Source: a virus
DNA length: 64,000 nt
Reading direction: 5' to 3' (one strand)
IMG/VR virus record: IMGVR_UViG_3300042455_000321
Coordinates: 27,068 to 91,067 of that record
Numbering within the stretch: position 1 is the first letter of the stretch; each line of letters starts with the position of its first letter. Under the pieces are notes generated by a model. That model saw nothing but the letters and a program-made list of their open reading frames with translations, was not told the DNA's origin and did not search any database. Positions 1 to 7,670 of the stretch are shown piece by piece. The position numbers and the translations under genes are program-made.

Positions 1-81
1 ATCACAATAGGTAGATGGGTTGGCTTTATGCTATTAATCTTTATAGGTGTAATTTTTGTATTTAAAAAACTATTAAAATGA
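1..81 (+). CDS. C-terminal end of a small membrane protein (partial, holin candidate)
   Basis: The window opens inside a reading frame. Frame 1 is open from base 1 to the TGA at 79-81 and encodes 26 residues: a hydrophobic stretch (GFMLLIFIGVIFVF) followed by a short basic tail (KKLLK). The stop overlaps the lysozyme start as ATGA, so the two are translationally coupled. A one-helix protein directly before a lysozyme suggests a holin, but the N-terminus lies outside the window, so this is inference. Confidence 0.5.
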   Translation: MTIGRWVGFMLLIFIGVIFVFKKLLK

Positions 82-521
82 TAATTTCAAACAAATTAAG
101 AGAATTAGTAAAGCACTTTGAGGGTTGCAAATTGACTTCGTATGTATGTTCAGCTGGGCATAATACTATTGGGTACGGAAATACTTTTTATGAGAACGGA
201 GTAAAGGTAAAGCCAGGAGATAAGATTACTCAACAAAGAGCAGAGGAGTTGTTAGATGTTATCTTGATTAAATTCGTTCAGCAAACTAATGAGCTTATAA
301 AATCAAATGTAAATCAAAATCAAAGAGATGCACTTACGGACTTTGCATATAACTGTGGAGTAGGTAATTTAAAAAGCTCAACATTGCTTAAGTTGGTTAA
401 TGCTAATCCAAATGATCCAGAAATAAGAGCACAATTTATGCGTTGGAATAAAGGTGGAGGAAAGGTTTTAAACGGACTTACACGAAGAAGAGAAGCCGAA
501 GCTAACTTATACTTTTCATAA
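78..521 (+). CDS. Endolysin, GH24 (T4-type) lysozyme
   Basis: 147 aa, the usual size for a phage GH24 lysozyme, which cleaves the MurNAc-GlcNAc bond of peptidoglycan at lysis. The catalytic motif of this family, E-8aa-(D/C)-5aa-T, is present exactly: E15, C24 and T30, within FEGCKLTSYVCSAGHNTIGYG-type sequence. This is the cysteine variant known from phage 21-type enzymes. The conserved helix around RDALTDFAYNCGVGN and the C-terminal GLTRRREAEANLY segment also match the family. There is no signal peptide, so export would depend on a holin; the coupled membrane protein upstream fits that. A second, unrelated endolysin (GH19) lies at 45.7-46.3 kb. Confidence 0.92.
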   Translation: MIISNKLRELVKHFEGCKLTSYVCSAGHNTIGYGNTFYENGVKVKPGDKITQQRAEELLDVILIKFVQQTNELIKSNVNQNQRDALTDFAYNCGVGNLKSSTLLKLVNANPNDPEIRAQFMRWNKGGGKVLNGLTRRREAEANLYFS

Positions 522-536
522 CTAAATACAACTACG

Positions 537-1520
537 ATGACAAAAAAACAAATCATTATTGAATTAAGACAAGAGTTCCCTAATACACCGGTTAGGCAAT
601 TCGCAAGGATAGTTTATAATAAAAATAAGCATCTATTTAATGATTGGAAAGGGTGCTATACTCAATGCTTAAAAGCTCTTGGTAAGGCTGGAGAAAAATC
701 AAGAACGAACAATAAATCTGCCGAGCCATTAAATCCAGAAAATCCATACCAATTCCCTAAAAGCGAAGCAGTAGAGAATATCCCTATTAAACTACCTTTG
801 GCTAATAACAACATTCTTGTTATATCCGATATTCATGTTCCTTACCACGATATCCAGGCGTTAACTTGTGCTTTTAATTATGGCCGAGATAAGAAAGTAA
901 ATACCATTGTAATAAATGGGGACTTAATTGACTTCTATCAAATTAGTCGCTTCCTTAAAGACCCAAGAAAAAAGAGCTTGGCTTACGAGATAGATGTTTG
1001 CAAAAACTTTTTACAAGTATTAAGAGCTACATTCCCTACTCAAGATATTTACTGGATGCTTGGCAACCACGATGTTCGCTTCAACCATTGGATGATGGCT
1101 AAAGCTCCGGAATTATTAGATATAGCTAATGCTTCATTGGAGTCAATACTTGGCTTAAATGAGCTAAAAATACGTTTAATTGAGGACACTAAATTGGTTA
1201 AGGCCGGAAAGTTATTTATTCATCATGGACACTTATTGATGAGAGGTGCTTTCAGTCCGGTAAATGCTGCTCGTGGAGCTTATGTAAAGGCCAAACAAAG
1301 TATCTTAATTGGGCACGTTCACAAAGTAAGTGAACATACAGAAACAAATTTAAGTGGAGATATTACTACAACTTGGAGTACCGGTTGCTTATGTGAGTTA
1401 AATCCAGATTATGTCCCATTTGCTAATAATTATTCGCACGGATTTGCACATATTTTAGTTGATAGCAATGGGAATTTCAAAGTTGAAAATAAAAGGATTT
1501 TTAAAGGGGAAATTTTGTAA
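537..1520 (+). CDS. Calcineurin-like metallophosphoesterase with N-terminal helical region
   Basis: 327 aa. The metal-binding motifs of the calcineurin-like phosphoesterase family appear in order: SDIH (97-100), GDLID (128-132), GNHD (176-179), then HHGH and finally GHVH near residue 260. Residues 1-60 form a separate basic region (QFARIVYNKNKHLF) that could bind DNA. Such proteins are common in phage replication regions; the substrate (DNA ends, a nucleotide or a phosphoprotein) cannot be read from sequence. The gene follows the lysozyme by 15 bases. A distant second member of the same superfamily lies at 11770-12831. Confidence 0.85.
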   Translation: MTKKQIIIELRQEFPNTPVRQFARIVYNKNKHLFNDWKGCYTQCLKALGKAGEKSRTNNKSAEPLNPENPYQFPKSEAVENIPIKLPLANNNILVISDIHVPYHDIQALTCAFNYGRDKKVNTIVINGDLIDFYQISRFLKDPRKKSLAYEIDVCKNFLQVLRATFPTQDIYWMLGNHDVRFNHWMMAKAPELLDIANASLESILGLNELKIRLIEDTKLVKAGKLFIHHGHLLMRGAFSPVNAARGAYVKAKQSILIGHVHKVSEHTETNLSGDITTTWSTGCLCELNPDYVPFANNYSHGFAHILVDSNGNFKVENKRIFKGEIL

Positions 1521-1528
1521 ATTTATAT

Positions 1529-2137
1529 ATGGCATATTTATATAGACATATAAGATTGGACAAAAACGAGCCATTTTATATTGGCATTGGTAGTGATTTG
1601 CATTATAAAAGAGCTTATCAAACAAAAAGTAGAAATAAGCATTGGCATAATATTGTTTCTAAAACTGAATATGATATTGAAATTTTAATAGATAATATAA
1701 CTTGGGAAGAGGCTTGTAAAAAAGAAGTTGAGTTTATTAAACTATATGGAAGAAAAGATTTGAATTCTGGTATATTAACTAATTTAACAGATGGTGGAGA
1801 GGGTACAATAAATGTTATTGTAAATGAAACTACAAGGAATTTAATTGGTATCAAAAGTAGAAATTTAATTAGAACTCAAAATCATTGTAACAATATTAGT
1901 AAAGCTAAAAAAGGAAAGCAATTTAGCGAAGATCATAAGAAAAAATTATCAATGGCAAGAAAAGGATTAACTGCTGAAAAAGTGCATAATTCAGTACTTG
2001 TATTAAATGCAACAACTGGTATATTTTATTATTCAATAAATGAAGCTGCAAAATCACAAAATGTAAATCCTGCAACATTAAGAGAAAAGTTAAGAGGTAT
2101 TAGTAAAGTAAATAATAGTAATTTTATAATTGTTTAG
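1529..2137 (+). CDS. GIY-YIG homing endonuclease (free-standing)
   Basis: 202 aa. The N-terminal domain has the two halves of the GIY-YIG signature (YLYRHIRL ... PFYIGIG), a KRAY arginine, a downstream catalytic-type glutamate (EEACKKEVEFIKLYG) and the LTDGGEG turn typical of phage members. Then come a NUMOD3 DNA-binding motif (ISKAKKGKQFSEDHKKKLS) and a C-terminal NUMOD1-like helical domain (SINEAAKSQNVNPATLREKL). Such enzymes cut a phage-specific site and spread their own gene. This stretch is visibly more AT-rich than its neighbours, as expected for a recent arrival. It starts 8 bases after the phosphoesterase, and no intron is evident. Confidence 0.88.
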   Translation: MAYLYRHIRLDKNEPFYIGIGSDLHYKRAYQTKSRNKHWHNIVSKTEYDIEILIDNITWEEACKKEVEFIKLYGRKDLNSGILTNLTDGGEGTINVIVNETTRNLIGIKSRNLIRTQNHCNNISKAKKGKQFSEDHKKKLSMARKGLTAEKVHNSVLVLNATTGIFYYSINEAAKSQNVNPATLREKLRGISKVNNSNFIIV

Positions 2138-2139
2138 TC

Positions 2140-2373
2140 ATGGCTGAAGAATTAGAGGATCAAATCAACGAGGAAGAGGAAATCCAATGGGTAGTAGATG
2201 AAACTACTGCTTCCGAATACATAAACACATTCTGTTATGCTCTTGCTACAATGGAGCAGCTTAATGTAATGACAAAAGATGATAGAGAAGTTATAGATAA
2301 TATCAAAGCTAAATCATTACGCATAGTTGAGAAATTTGTTAATGAAACTTACTTTGAGCTCTTTGATGATTAA
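2140..2373 (+). CDS. Small acidic hypothetical protein
   Basis: 77 aa, starting 2 bases after the homing endonuclease stop. Strongly acidic N-terminus (EELEDQINEEEE), then predicted helices. Not recognised. A hairpin with a short T run follows at 2385, so it probably ends the first transcription unit. Confidence 0.6.
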   Translation: MAEELEDQINEEEEIQWVVDETTASEYINTFCYALATMEQLNVMTKDDREVIDNIKAKSLRIVEKFVNETYFELFDD

Positions 2374-2384
2374 CAAATAAGAGC

Positions 2385-2408
2385 AATTGCATATGATAAT
2401 GCAATTTT
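2385..2408 (+). terminator. Rho-independent terminator candidate
   Basis: Perfect 8-bp inverted repeat AATTGCAT / ATGCAATT (2385-2392 and 2399-2406), loop of 6, followed by TTTTAAA. It lies 12 bases after the preceding stop codon. The stem is AT-rich, so strength is uncertain. Confidence 0.5.
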
Positions 2409-2577
2409 AAATATAATTTATATCCAAAAGAATATAGAATTCCTAACTGCACCAGCTTTTAGGACTTTTTTTGTCACTATTCTACAAATAATTGCATGAA
2501 TTTTCCCAAAAGTTAGTGTTATAAACCATTAATTTACAATAAGTTAGAAAATAATTAAAAATAATTCACAAAAAATG
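2409..2577. other. Intergenic spacer
   Basis: Part of a 275-base gap without a gene (2374-2648). It holds AT-rich sequence and, at 2561-2572, the string ATAATTCACAAA, which recurs at 9461-9472 at nearly the same distance before another early promoter. Nothing else recognised. Confidence 0.4.
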
Positions 2578-2608
2578 TTTGTTATTTTGAATAGTTTATT
2601 TATCTTTG
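2578..2608 (+). promoter_or_regulatory. Bacteroidetes housekeeping promoter
   Basis: TTTG at 2578-2581, 19 bases, then TATCTTTG at 2601-2608. This is an exact match to the known Bacteroidetes -33/-7 form (TTTG-N19..21-TAnnTTTG). It lies 40 bases before the first gene of the small-protein cluster starting at 2649. Confidence 0.8.
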
Positions 2609-2648
2609 CTATACCAAAGCAATGATGCAGAGGTTAAAACTTTAAACT

Positions 2649-2861
2649 ATGAACATCAACAAAAAACTTTTTAATGAAATGAAAGAATATTTATTAGATG
2701 GTGGCATCATGCAAAATGATGTTGCTGGATATCAAATATTAATTAGAAAGCAAGATGGAATAAAAATTTTTTACGATAGCATTAAAGACAAGTATAGACA
2801 GTTTAAAAATGAAGATGCTTTTTTTAGAGCAGCATATAGAACTTATCAAAGAGGTTATTAA
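2649..2861 (+). CDS. Hypothetical protein, first gene of an early cluster
   Basis: 70 aa, not recognised. Mixed helix/strand with several aromatic residues and a basic C-terminus (YRTYQRGY). It is the first gene after the 2578 promoter and starts in the AAACTATG context common here. Confidence 0.6.
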   Translation: MNINKKLFNEMKEYLLDGGIMQNDVAGYQILIRKQDGIKIFYDSIKDKYRQFKNEDAFFRAAYRTYQRGY

Positions 2862-2920
2862 TTATAACAACCTCACGATGTATAGGCAAATCGTATATTC
2901 TTAACTTTAAAAAAACAACT

Positions 2921-3064
2921 ATGAACAAATTAACTATCCTTTCAACATTCCTTTCAGTAGGTTTAATTCAAAACGATTATGTATTGTATGGTTGCACTTT
3001 AGTTTGTGTTACTATTTTAGCAGCTTTATTTATTAACGCTTATAAAAACGAGAACAATGGATAA
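2921..3064 (+). CDS. Small membrane protein
   Basis: 47 aa. Hydrophobic N-terminus (ILSTFLSVGLI) and a second hydrophobic stretch (LYGCTLVCVTILAALFI) followed by a polar tail, so one or two membrane helices. Preceded by ACAACTATG. Its stop overlaps the next start (ATGGATAA), which supports translation. Function unknown. Confidence 0.5.
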   Translation: MNKLTILSTFLSVGLIQNDYVLYGCTLVCVTILAALFINAYKNENNG

Positions 3065-3293
3065 TTTAACTAACTGGCTCGTAGAAACTAAACCAACAAA
3101 CAAATATTTAGCTTGGTTGTTATTAACTCTTTTAAGAGATACAGACACTATCAATCCGATACATAAAAAGTGGGTTTATAAAACTGCAATAGATTATTTA
3201 AGATTGCCTAATAAACCTTACTCGGATAGAAACCATGACTGGCATCAAGATTGTATTAAATTAATAAACGCTTATCGCAACTCAATCAAATAA
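3057..3293 (+). CDS. Hypothetical protein
   Basis: 78 aa, rich in tryptophan and charged residues (NHDWHQDCIKLINAYRN). It overlaps the preceding gene by 8 bases. Not recognised. Confidence 0.55.
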   Translation: MDNLTNWLVETKPTNKYLAWLLLTLLRDTDTINPIHKKWVYKTAIDYLRLPNKPYSDRNHDWHQDCIKLINAYRNSIK

Positions 3294-3295
3294 CT

Positions 3296-3544
3296 ATGTA
3301 CACTAAAACACAATTAACACCAAAAGAGCAACAAGCTGCATTTGACCATGCAAAAACTATAATACACCTTTTAATGCAAAGTGAAAAATTAAGAACTTCA
3401 TTAACTTTTGAACAAGCTAAAGAATGTGCGAAATGGATAACATTAGAAATAATGGAAGAATTAGAGGAAAACTTTGACAATAAAAAAGGGAATAAGAGAT
3501 ATGATTATTTTGCAGAAGTAGATAAATATATTGATTGCTTTTAA
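3296..3544 (+). CDS. Hypothetical protein
   Basis: 82 aa, predicted all-helical, 2 bases after the previous stop. Its start region (3292-3307) is identical over 16 bases to that of the gene at 3556, giving both the N-terminus MYTK(T/E)QL. The two may be diverged relatives or share a copied start. Function unknown. Confidence 0.6.
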   Translation: MYTKTQLTPKEQQAAFDHAKTIIHLLMQSEKLRTSLTFEQAKECAKWITLEIMEELEENFDNKKGNKRYDYFAEVDKYIDCF

Positions 3545-3555
3545 ATTAAAAAACT

Positions 3556-3825
3556 ATGTACACTAAAGAACAACTACACAAAGATTTATTAAAAGATTTA
3601 AGAGCTCATGACTATTCCTATATGTATAGCGAATCGGAAGAGGTATGGTTAAAAGCAAAGCAAACAAGATTTGATATACAATTCCGTATTCTTAACTTGG
3701 TTATAATGCATAACTATAACAGAGAGCACTTGCTTAACGAATGCTTGGGCTTATTTACTCCTCAATATTTAGAGGGGTTAGCACATAGAGAAATCAATAA
3801 ATTCTTTAACATTTTAAACCAATAA
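3556..3825 (+). CDS. Hypothetical protein
   Basis: 89 aa, helical, starting MYTKEQL like its upstream neighbour. Not recognised. Spaced 11 bases from the previous stop and 2 from the next start, so part of one operon. Confidence 0.6.
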   Translation: MYTKEQLHKDLLKDLRAHDYSYMYSESEEVWLKAKQTRFDIQFRILNLVIMHNYNREHLLNECLGLFTPQYLEGLAHREINKFFNILNQ

Positions 3826-3827
3826 CT

Positions 3828-4043
3828 ATGCAACAAATTACCTACAAAGGCTTTCCAGTAACTTTTAATGCTTACTACCAGCCAGAAGAAAAACAAACAC
3901 TTGAGCATCCAGGTATTCAAGCTCATTATATTATTGAGGAATTAGCTATATTTGGTATTGACCCTTATGAATTATTAGGGGATAGAAGATACAATTTACT
4001 TATAGCTGAAATTAATGACCTTTTAATGAATGACAATGGATAG
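3828..4043 (+). CDS. Hypothetical protein
   Basis: 71 aa with TYKGFPVTFNAYYQPEE at the N-terminus, a compact beta-type start, then helices. Not recognised. It overlaps the next gene by 14 bases. Confidence 0.55.
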   Translation: MQQITYKGFPVTFNAYYQPEEKQTLEHPGIQAHYIIEELAIFGIDPYELLGDRRYNLLIAEINDLLMNDNG

Positions 4044-4233
4044 AAGATTATCACGATTAGAGGAAATAGCTACAATATTTGAAGCATCTCTAAAATCCGA
4101 AGAAATAGACAATATGCTACACGATTTTTATGTAGATTTGAAATTAAAATGTAAACAAGAAAATATTAAACTATCCATTTATTATGCAGACAACACCGAA
4201 GGAGTTAAAATTGAAGAACCACGAGTTAATTAA
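4030..4233 (+). CDS. Hypothetical protein
   Basis: 67 aa. Two starts are possible: ATG 4030 or ATG 4036, two codons apart (MTMDRRLSRLEE). Not recognised. Its 3' end overlaps the DnaA-like gene by 50 bases if that gene starts at 4184. Confidence 0.5.
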   Translation: MTMDRRLSRLEEIATIFEASLKSEEIDNMLHDFYVDLKLKCKQENIKLSIYYADNTEGVKIEEPRVN

Positions 4234-4531
4234 ACTTAAAGCTCAAATTAAAGAATTAAGAAACAATTTAAAGGCTAACAAAGACCAGGTTATTAAAACT
4301 GCAATCATGGGAGTTTGTAAGGACTATAAAATAAGCTACGAAGATATGATGAGTGGAAGCAGAAGAAGAACAGTAGTATTGCCGAGAATGGTTTTAATGT
4401 ATAAACTATATCAAACCGGCTTCACAATGACCGAAGTAGGTGCTATATTCAACCGAGATCATACTACTGTTTTAAACGCTATTAGGAAGATTGAAGCACA
4501 AAAAGACCTTTATGATGATATTATTTTATAA
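4184..4531 (+). CDS. DnaA domain-IV-like DNA-binding protein
   Basis: 115 aa. The C-terminal half carries the DnaA signature: FNRDHTTVLNAIRKIE matches the DnaA-box-binding helix-turn-helix motif (RDHTTVLHA-type) of the initiator's domain IV, preceded by CKDYKISYEDMMSGSRRR as in DnaA. The AAA+ part is absent; residues 1-45 are lysine-rich and probably coiled. It could bind DnaA boxes and recruit, mimic or block the host initiator. A second protein of this type is at 12834-13223. The exact start is uncertain because of the overlap with the previous gene. Confidence 0.8.
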   Translation: MQTTPKELKLKNHELIKLKAQIKELRNNLKANKDQVIKTAIMGVCKDYKISYEDMMSGSRRRTVVLPRMVLMYKLYQTGFTMTEVGAIFNRDHTTVLNAIRKIEAQKDLYDDIIL

Positions 4532-4537
4532 ACAAAT

Positions 4538-4568
4538 TTTGTTAATTAAAAAACTTTACTTATTTTTG
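4538..4568 (+). promoter_or_regulatory. Bacteroidetes housekeeping promoter
   Basis: TTTG at 4538-4541, 19 bases, TATTTTTG at 4561-4568; matches TTTG-N19-TAnnTTTG. It lies 40 bases before the ERF gene at 4608, the same distance as for the promoter at 2578. Confidence 0.75.
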
Positions 4569-4607
4569 TAAAACTTCTGGCAGGAGTTATAAAAGCCAAC
4601 TACAACT

Positions 4608-5147
4608 ATGAACAAATTATCAAAAATTCAGTTTGAACTGAAAGCCCCAAAAAACCAATTTAATAATTTTGGTAATTACAAGTACAGAAACTGCGAGGAT
4701 ATTCTTGAAGCAGTTAAGCCATTATTAGCTAAGCATGAATGTACTTTAACTTTGTCCGATGAAATAAAAGAAATTGGTGGTATTATTTATGTAGAAGCTG
4801 AAGCACTATTAATTGATTTAGAAACTTCATCTTCATATAAAGTAACTGCATGTGCCGGTATTGATCCTAATAAAAGAGGAATGGATATTGCACAAAGTTT
4901 CGGAGCATCATCTTCTTACGCTCGTAAATATGCCTTAAATGGTTTATTCCTTATTGATGATACTAAAGATGCAGATGCTACTAACACTCATGGCAAAGAT
5001 GAGCCAGTAGGTATTGATGCTGAATTAGTTAATAAACTTGCTAAATGTAAGGATATTACAGAATTGCAAATGCTATACTCTACAAAAGAAGATTGGAGTA
5101 ATGCAGAGAAAACTTTATTTACTAATCGCAAAAAATCTTTAAAATAA
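4608..5147 (+). CDS. erf: ERF-family single-strand annealing protein (first copy)
   Basis: 179 aa. Matches the Erf family of phage recombinases, which coat single-stranded DNA and pair complementary strands. Seen: FNNFGNYKYRNCEDILEAV near the N-terminus, a central beta region, then the family's GMDIAQSFGASSSYARKYAL segment and LIDDTKDADAT. The next gene, a YqaJ nuclease, starts at the overlapping TAATG, the classic annealing protein plus exonuclease pair. A second, divergent Erf protein with its own nuclease is at 9609-10828. Confidence 0.9.
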   Translation: MNKLSKIQFELKAPKNQFNNFGNYKYRNCEDILEAVKPLLAKHECTLTLSDEIKEIGGIIYVEAEALLIDLETSSSYKVTACAGIDPNKRGMDIAQSFGASSSYARKYALNGLFLIDDTKDADATNTHGKDEPVGIDAELVNKLAKCKDITELQMLYSTKEDWSNAEKTLFTNRKKSLK

Positions 5148-5785
5148 TGTTTGAACAAGACAATTGGATGAGCAGTAGGCTGGGAAAGTTTACTGCTTCC
5201 GAAATAGGAAACTTACTTACAGAAAGTAAAAAGAAAGATGAGGTATTTGGTGCAACTGCTAAAACCTACATTCATAGAAAAATACACGAGATATTAAGTG
5301 GCGAAGTTAAGCAGCTTCCTCAAATGAGTTCACTTGAATGGGGGAAATCTTTAGAGAACGAAGCTATATTAGTTTACGAAGCTCAAACCGGTTATAAAGT
5401 AGAAAACTTGGGTGGGGCTAATCCTAAATTCTTTGAATTTGGCGAAAGAGCCGGAGGCAGTCCAGACGGATTGATTGAAAGCGACAAAGGTCAAGGGGTG
5501 TTAGAAGTTAAATGTCCATATACCGGAGAAACTATGATTGATTACTTGTTATTTAATTCTGGTGCTGATTTACTTGCTTATAATAAGAATTACTATGCTC
5601 AAGTACAGTTTAACATGGTATGCACAAACACAAATTGGGCGAATTGGGTTGCTTATGATCCGAGAATAAATATGCTTAAAATAGTGCATATTGATAGAGA
5701 TAATGATTTCTGCGAGAAGCTAATTGAAAAGGTAGAACTTGCTACAATCTATGTAAATAACATTTTAAATATAATCAATGGGTAA
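5147..5785 (+). CDS. YqaJ-like phage exonuclease (PD-(D/E)XK)
   Basis: 212 aa. YqaJ/lambda-exonuclease-type nuclease that resects DNA for the annealing protein just upstream. Seen: the N-terminal RLGKFTASEIGNLL motif that starts YqaJ domains, WGKSLENEAI with the early glutamates, and the catalytic core GGSPDGLI ... GVLEVKCP (Asp, then E-x-K). It shares the TAATG junction with the Erf gene. Length is normal for the family. Confidence 0.88.
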   Translation: MFEQDNWMSSRLGKFTASEIGNLLTESKKKDEVFGATAKTYIHRKIHEILSGEVKQLPQMSSLEWGKSLENEAILVYEAQTGYKVENLGGANPKFFEFGERAGGSPDGLIESDKGQGVLEVKCPYTGETMIDYLLFNSGADLLAYNKNYYAQVQFNMVCTNTNWANWVAYDPRINMLKIVHIDRDNDFCEKLIEKVELATIYVNNILNIING

Positions 5786-6134
5786 CTATAAAATAACTCC
5801 TCCGGTCGGAACTTTGCACGTTTACGTTGATGGCAGATTGGTCAAAAGCAAAGTACATAATACAAGATACAATCGCGAATGCTATGCAACTGGCATGATT
5901 GTTAAATATACAGATAGCATTATAGATTTCGTTTTTAACGATGGCATAAGAGAAATACACATGTTTACTTATGATCCTAAAGCAGCCATAATAAAACGAG
6001 TTCACGAAATACCGAGCTATTTTAAAGATGGCATTGAATATTTTGATGACGCTAAATTCTGCCAATGGTATAATCTTGGAGATGCAATACCTAATAAATT
6101 AATCTTACAACCAGCTTCACTTTCACTAAAATAA
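5778..6134 (+). CDS. Hypothetical protein
   Basis: 118 aa, mainly beta in appearance (GTLHVYVDGRLVKSKVH). It overlaps the nuclease gene by 8 bases, so it belongs to the recombination operon. Not recognised. Confidence 0.55.
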   Translation: MGNYKITPPVGTLHVYVDGRLVKSKVHNTRYNRECYATGMIVKYTDSIIDFVFNDGIREIHMFTYDPKAAIIKRVHEIPSYFKDGIEYFDDAKFCQWYNLGDAIPNKLILQPASLSLK

Positions 6135-6140
6135 ATAACT

Positions 6141-6266
6141 ATGAAACAAGAAATTAAAAAATGGATTACATCTTTATTATTAAAATGGGCATTTGATATT
6201 TGCCCAGAAGGAAAATTTAAAACTAAATTTGCTTTGTTTATTCAAAGTGATATTATGAACCTTTAA
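6141..6266 (+). CDS. Small hypothetical protein
   Basis: 41 aa, starts in the AACTATG context 6 bases after the previous stop. Amphipathic or membrane-associated helix (WITSLLLKWAFDI) then a basic stretch. Not recognised. Confidence 0.4.
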   Translation: MKQEIKKWITSLLLKWAFDICPEGKFKTKFALFIQSDIMNL

Positions 6267-6282
6267 AAACAAATAAACTATG
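6262..6282 (+). repeat. 21-bp intergenic direct repeat, copy 1
   Basis: Bases 6262-6282 are identical to 6622-6642. Each copy runs from the end of one small gene through the ATG of the next (TTTAAAAACAAATAAACTATG). It lies where the left gene set gives way to the set that uses the AACGTATTAT promoter. Confidence 0.7.
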
Positions 6283-6474
6283 GAAAAAAGATTTATAGTA
6301 AGAGATTTTAAAACTAAACATTTAATTGATTATTCTGGATATATACTTGATGATGATGATGATGTATATGTATTCGATTTATATGCTGAATTTGATACTA
6401 TTGAAGATGCAGAAAGATTTATTGATGGTCAAGAGGGTACATTTCAAATAGAAGCAATATATATTTCTCATTAA
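6280..6474 (+). CDS. Small acidic hypothetical protein
   Basis: 64 aa, very acidic, with a run of six aspartates (LDDDDDDVYVF) and an alpha/beta pattern ending in IEDAERFIDGQEGTFQIEAI. Not recognised. The start lies in repeat copy 1. Confidence 0.55.
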   Translation: MEKRFIVRDFKTKHLIDYSGYILDDDDDVYVFDLYAEFDTIEDAERFIDGQEGTFQIEAIYISH

Positions 6475-6483
6475 CTTTTAACT

Positions 6484-6636
6484 ATGACAGAAATAATAAT
6501 TTTTGCAGCTGTAATGCTTCTAACTTTACCTTTGATGTTGTGTATTTTTTGGTGGCTTTATACTGATAAAGAACAAGATGAAATTGACAATGAAATTCTT
6601 AACTCATTTATTGATGAATGTTTTAAAAACAAATAA
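6484..6636 (+). CDS. Small membrane protein
   Basis: 50 aa: one strong membrane helix (IIIFAAVMLLTLPLMLCIFWWL) followed by an acidic cytoplasmic-type tail. Starts in the AACTATG context. Function unknown. Confidence 0.5.
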   Translation: MTEIIIFAAVMLLTLPLMLCIFWWLYTDKEQDEIDNEILNSFIDECFKNK

Positions 6637-6642
6637 ACTATG
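6622..6642 (+). repeat. 21-bp intergenic direct repeat, copy 2
   Basis: Second copy of the repeat at 6262-6282. It covers the end of the membrane protein gene and the start codon of the gene at 6640. Confidence 0.7.
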
Positions 6643-6885
6643 ACAGGGATAAATTACTTAAGTCAATTATCAAGCAATATGCAACAACATTGGCTACGAG
6701 AGGTAGCTGAATTAGATAACCCTATATCGTATCTTACTTCTGATTACGATGAATTTGAACACTTCTTAGGCATCTTTGATTGGTCAGATTCTATTATGGG
6801 TTACTCATTCTGGTCAGGGTTTTATAATAAGATTGTTAACGAGGCTAACTTAGAGATAGCATTAAACAAATATGAAAATGGCTAA
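6640..6885 (+). CDS. Hypothetical protein
   Basis: 81 aa, tryptophan- and aspartate-rich (IFDWSDSIMGYSFWSGFYN). Not recognised. It overlaps the next gene by 14 bases. Confidence 0.55.
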   Translation: MTGINYLSQLSSNMQQHWLREVAELDNPISYLTSDYDEFEHFLGIFDWSDSIMGYSFWSGFYNKIVNEANLEIALNKYENG

Positions 6886-7195
6886 CCCAATAACTAAAAT
6901 CAAAGCAGTAAAGGATTTCGTACAAGATATCCTAAATGATTATCCTCAAGCAAGAGAGAGTGATAACTATCTATCTGCTGTTGTATGGCACAAACAAGTA
7001 AGGGCTACAACACAAGGTGATGTAACCTTTGAGAACTTCTTAACTATGTATAGCAATGGGTTGTTAGCATCGTCTGATAGTATAACAAGGGCTGCTCGTA
7101 AGTTAAAAGAAACTAACCCTAAATATAGGGGTAAGAACTATGACAACAGAAAACAATTAGAAGTAGAAACAAGAATGAATATTAATAAACTTTAA
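6872..7195 (+). CDS. Hypothetical phage protein, possible DNA-binding
   Basis: 107 aa; ATG 6872 or ATG 6878 (MANPITK) may be the start. The C-terminal segment SDSITRAARKLKETNPKYRGKNYDNR resembles a short motif seen in many phage proteins of unknown function, with a helix followed by R-G-K-x-Y. Basic and helical, so DNA or polymerase binding is possible but not shown. Confidence 0.6.
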   Translation: MKMANPITKIKAVKDFVQDILNDYPQARESDNYLSAVVWHKQVRATTQGDVTFENFLTMYSNGLLASSDSITRAARKLKETNPKYRGKNYDNRKQLEVETRMNINKL

Positions 7196-7205
7196 AACTA
7201 AACAA

Positions 7206-7457
7206 ATGGCAAAGAAAAGAAAAGTATTTGAGATTGATGCAGAAAACATTATGCTTCAGAAATTATCTGACTTCAAAGAGGAGCTATATGAGAGAGTACC
7301 TACTGATATCTATGAACTTATAAAGCATGATACTATAAATAGTCTTATTGAACTATGCTACAAAGCAGGGTTTCAAGATGGGGCTATAGATATAGGAGAG
7401 ATGATACAAGACATTATTAAAGGAGAGGTTGAAGGACCTAACGTAAACCCTAATTAA
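7206..7457 (+). CDS. Hypothetical protein
   Basis: 83 aa, basic start (MAKKRKVFEID), otherwise acidic and helical. Not recognised. Part of the tight run of small genes between 6.6 and 8.1 kb. Confidence 0.55.
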   Translation: MAKKRKVFEIDAENIMLQKLSDFKEELYERVPTDIYELIKHDTINSLIELCYKAGFQDGAIDIGEMIQDIIKGEVEGPNVNPN

Positions 7458-7458
7458 T

Positions 7459-7668
7459 ATGAGACAACTAATATACTGGGAAGTAGAACACCTACTCAAA
7501 ATGGCTAATATATCTAACCCTGAGGTAACCCATAGAATAACAGATAACATCTGTAAGATAGCCAAAGAACACTACGAAGGCAAAGAAGATGAGTCTAATG
7601 TAGTAAGAAAGGGTAGATGGTACGATAAGATTGTACCAAGATGGTTTGATAACGAAAGTAAATTCTAA
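7459..7668 (+). CDS. Hypothetical protein
   Basis: 69 aa, one base after the previous stop. Helical, ends in a basic and aromatic stretch (KGRWYDKIVPRWFDN). Not recognised. Confidence 0.55.
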   Translation: MRQLIYWEVEHLLKMANISNPEVTHRITDNICKIAKEHYEGKEDESNVVRKGRWYDKIVPRWFDNESKF

Positions 7669-7670
7669 TT

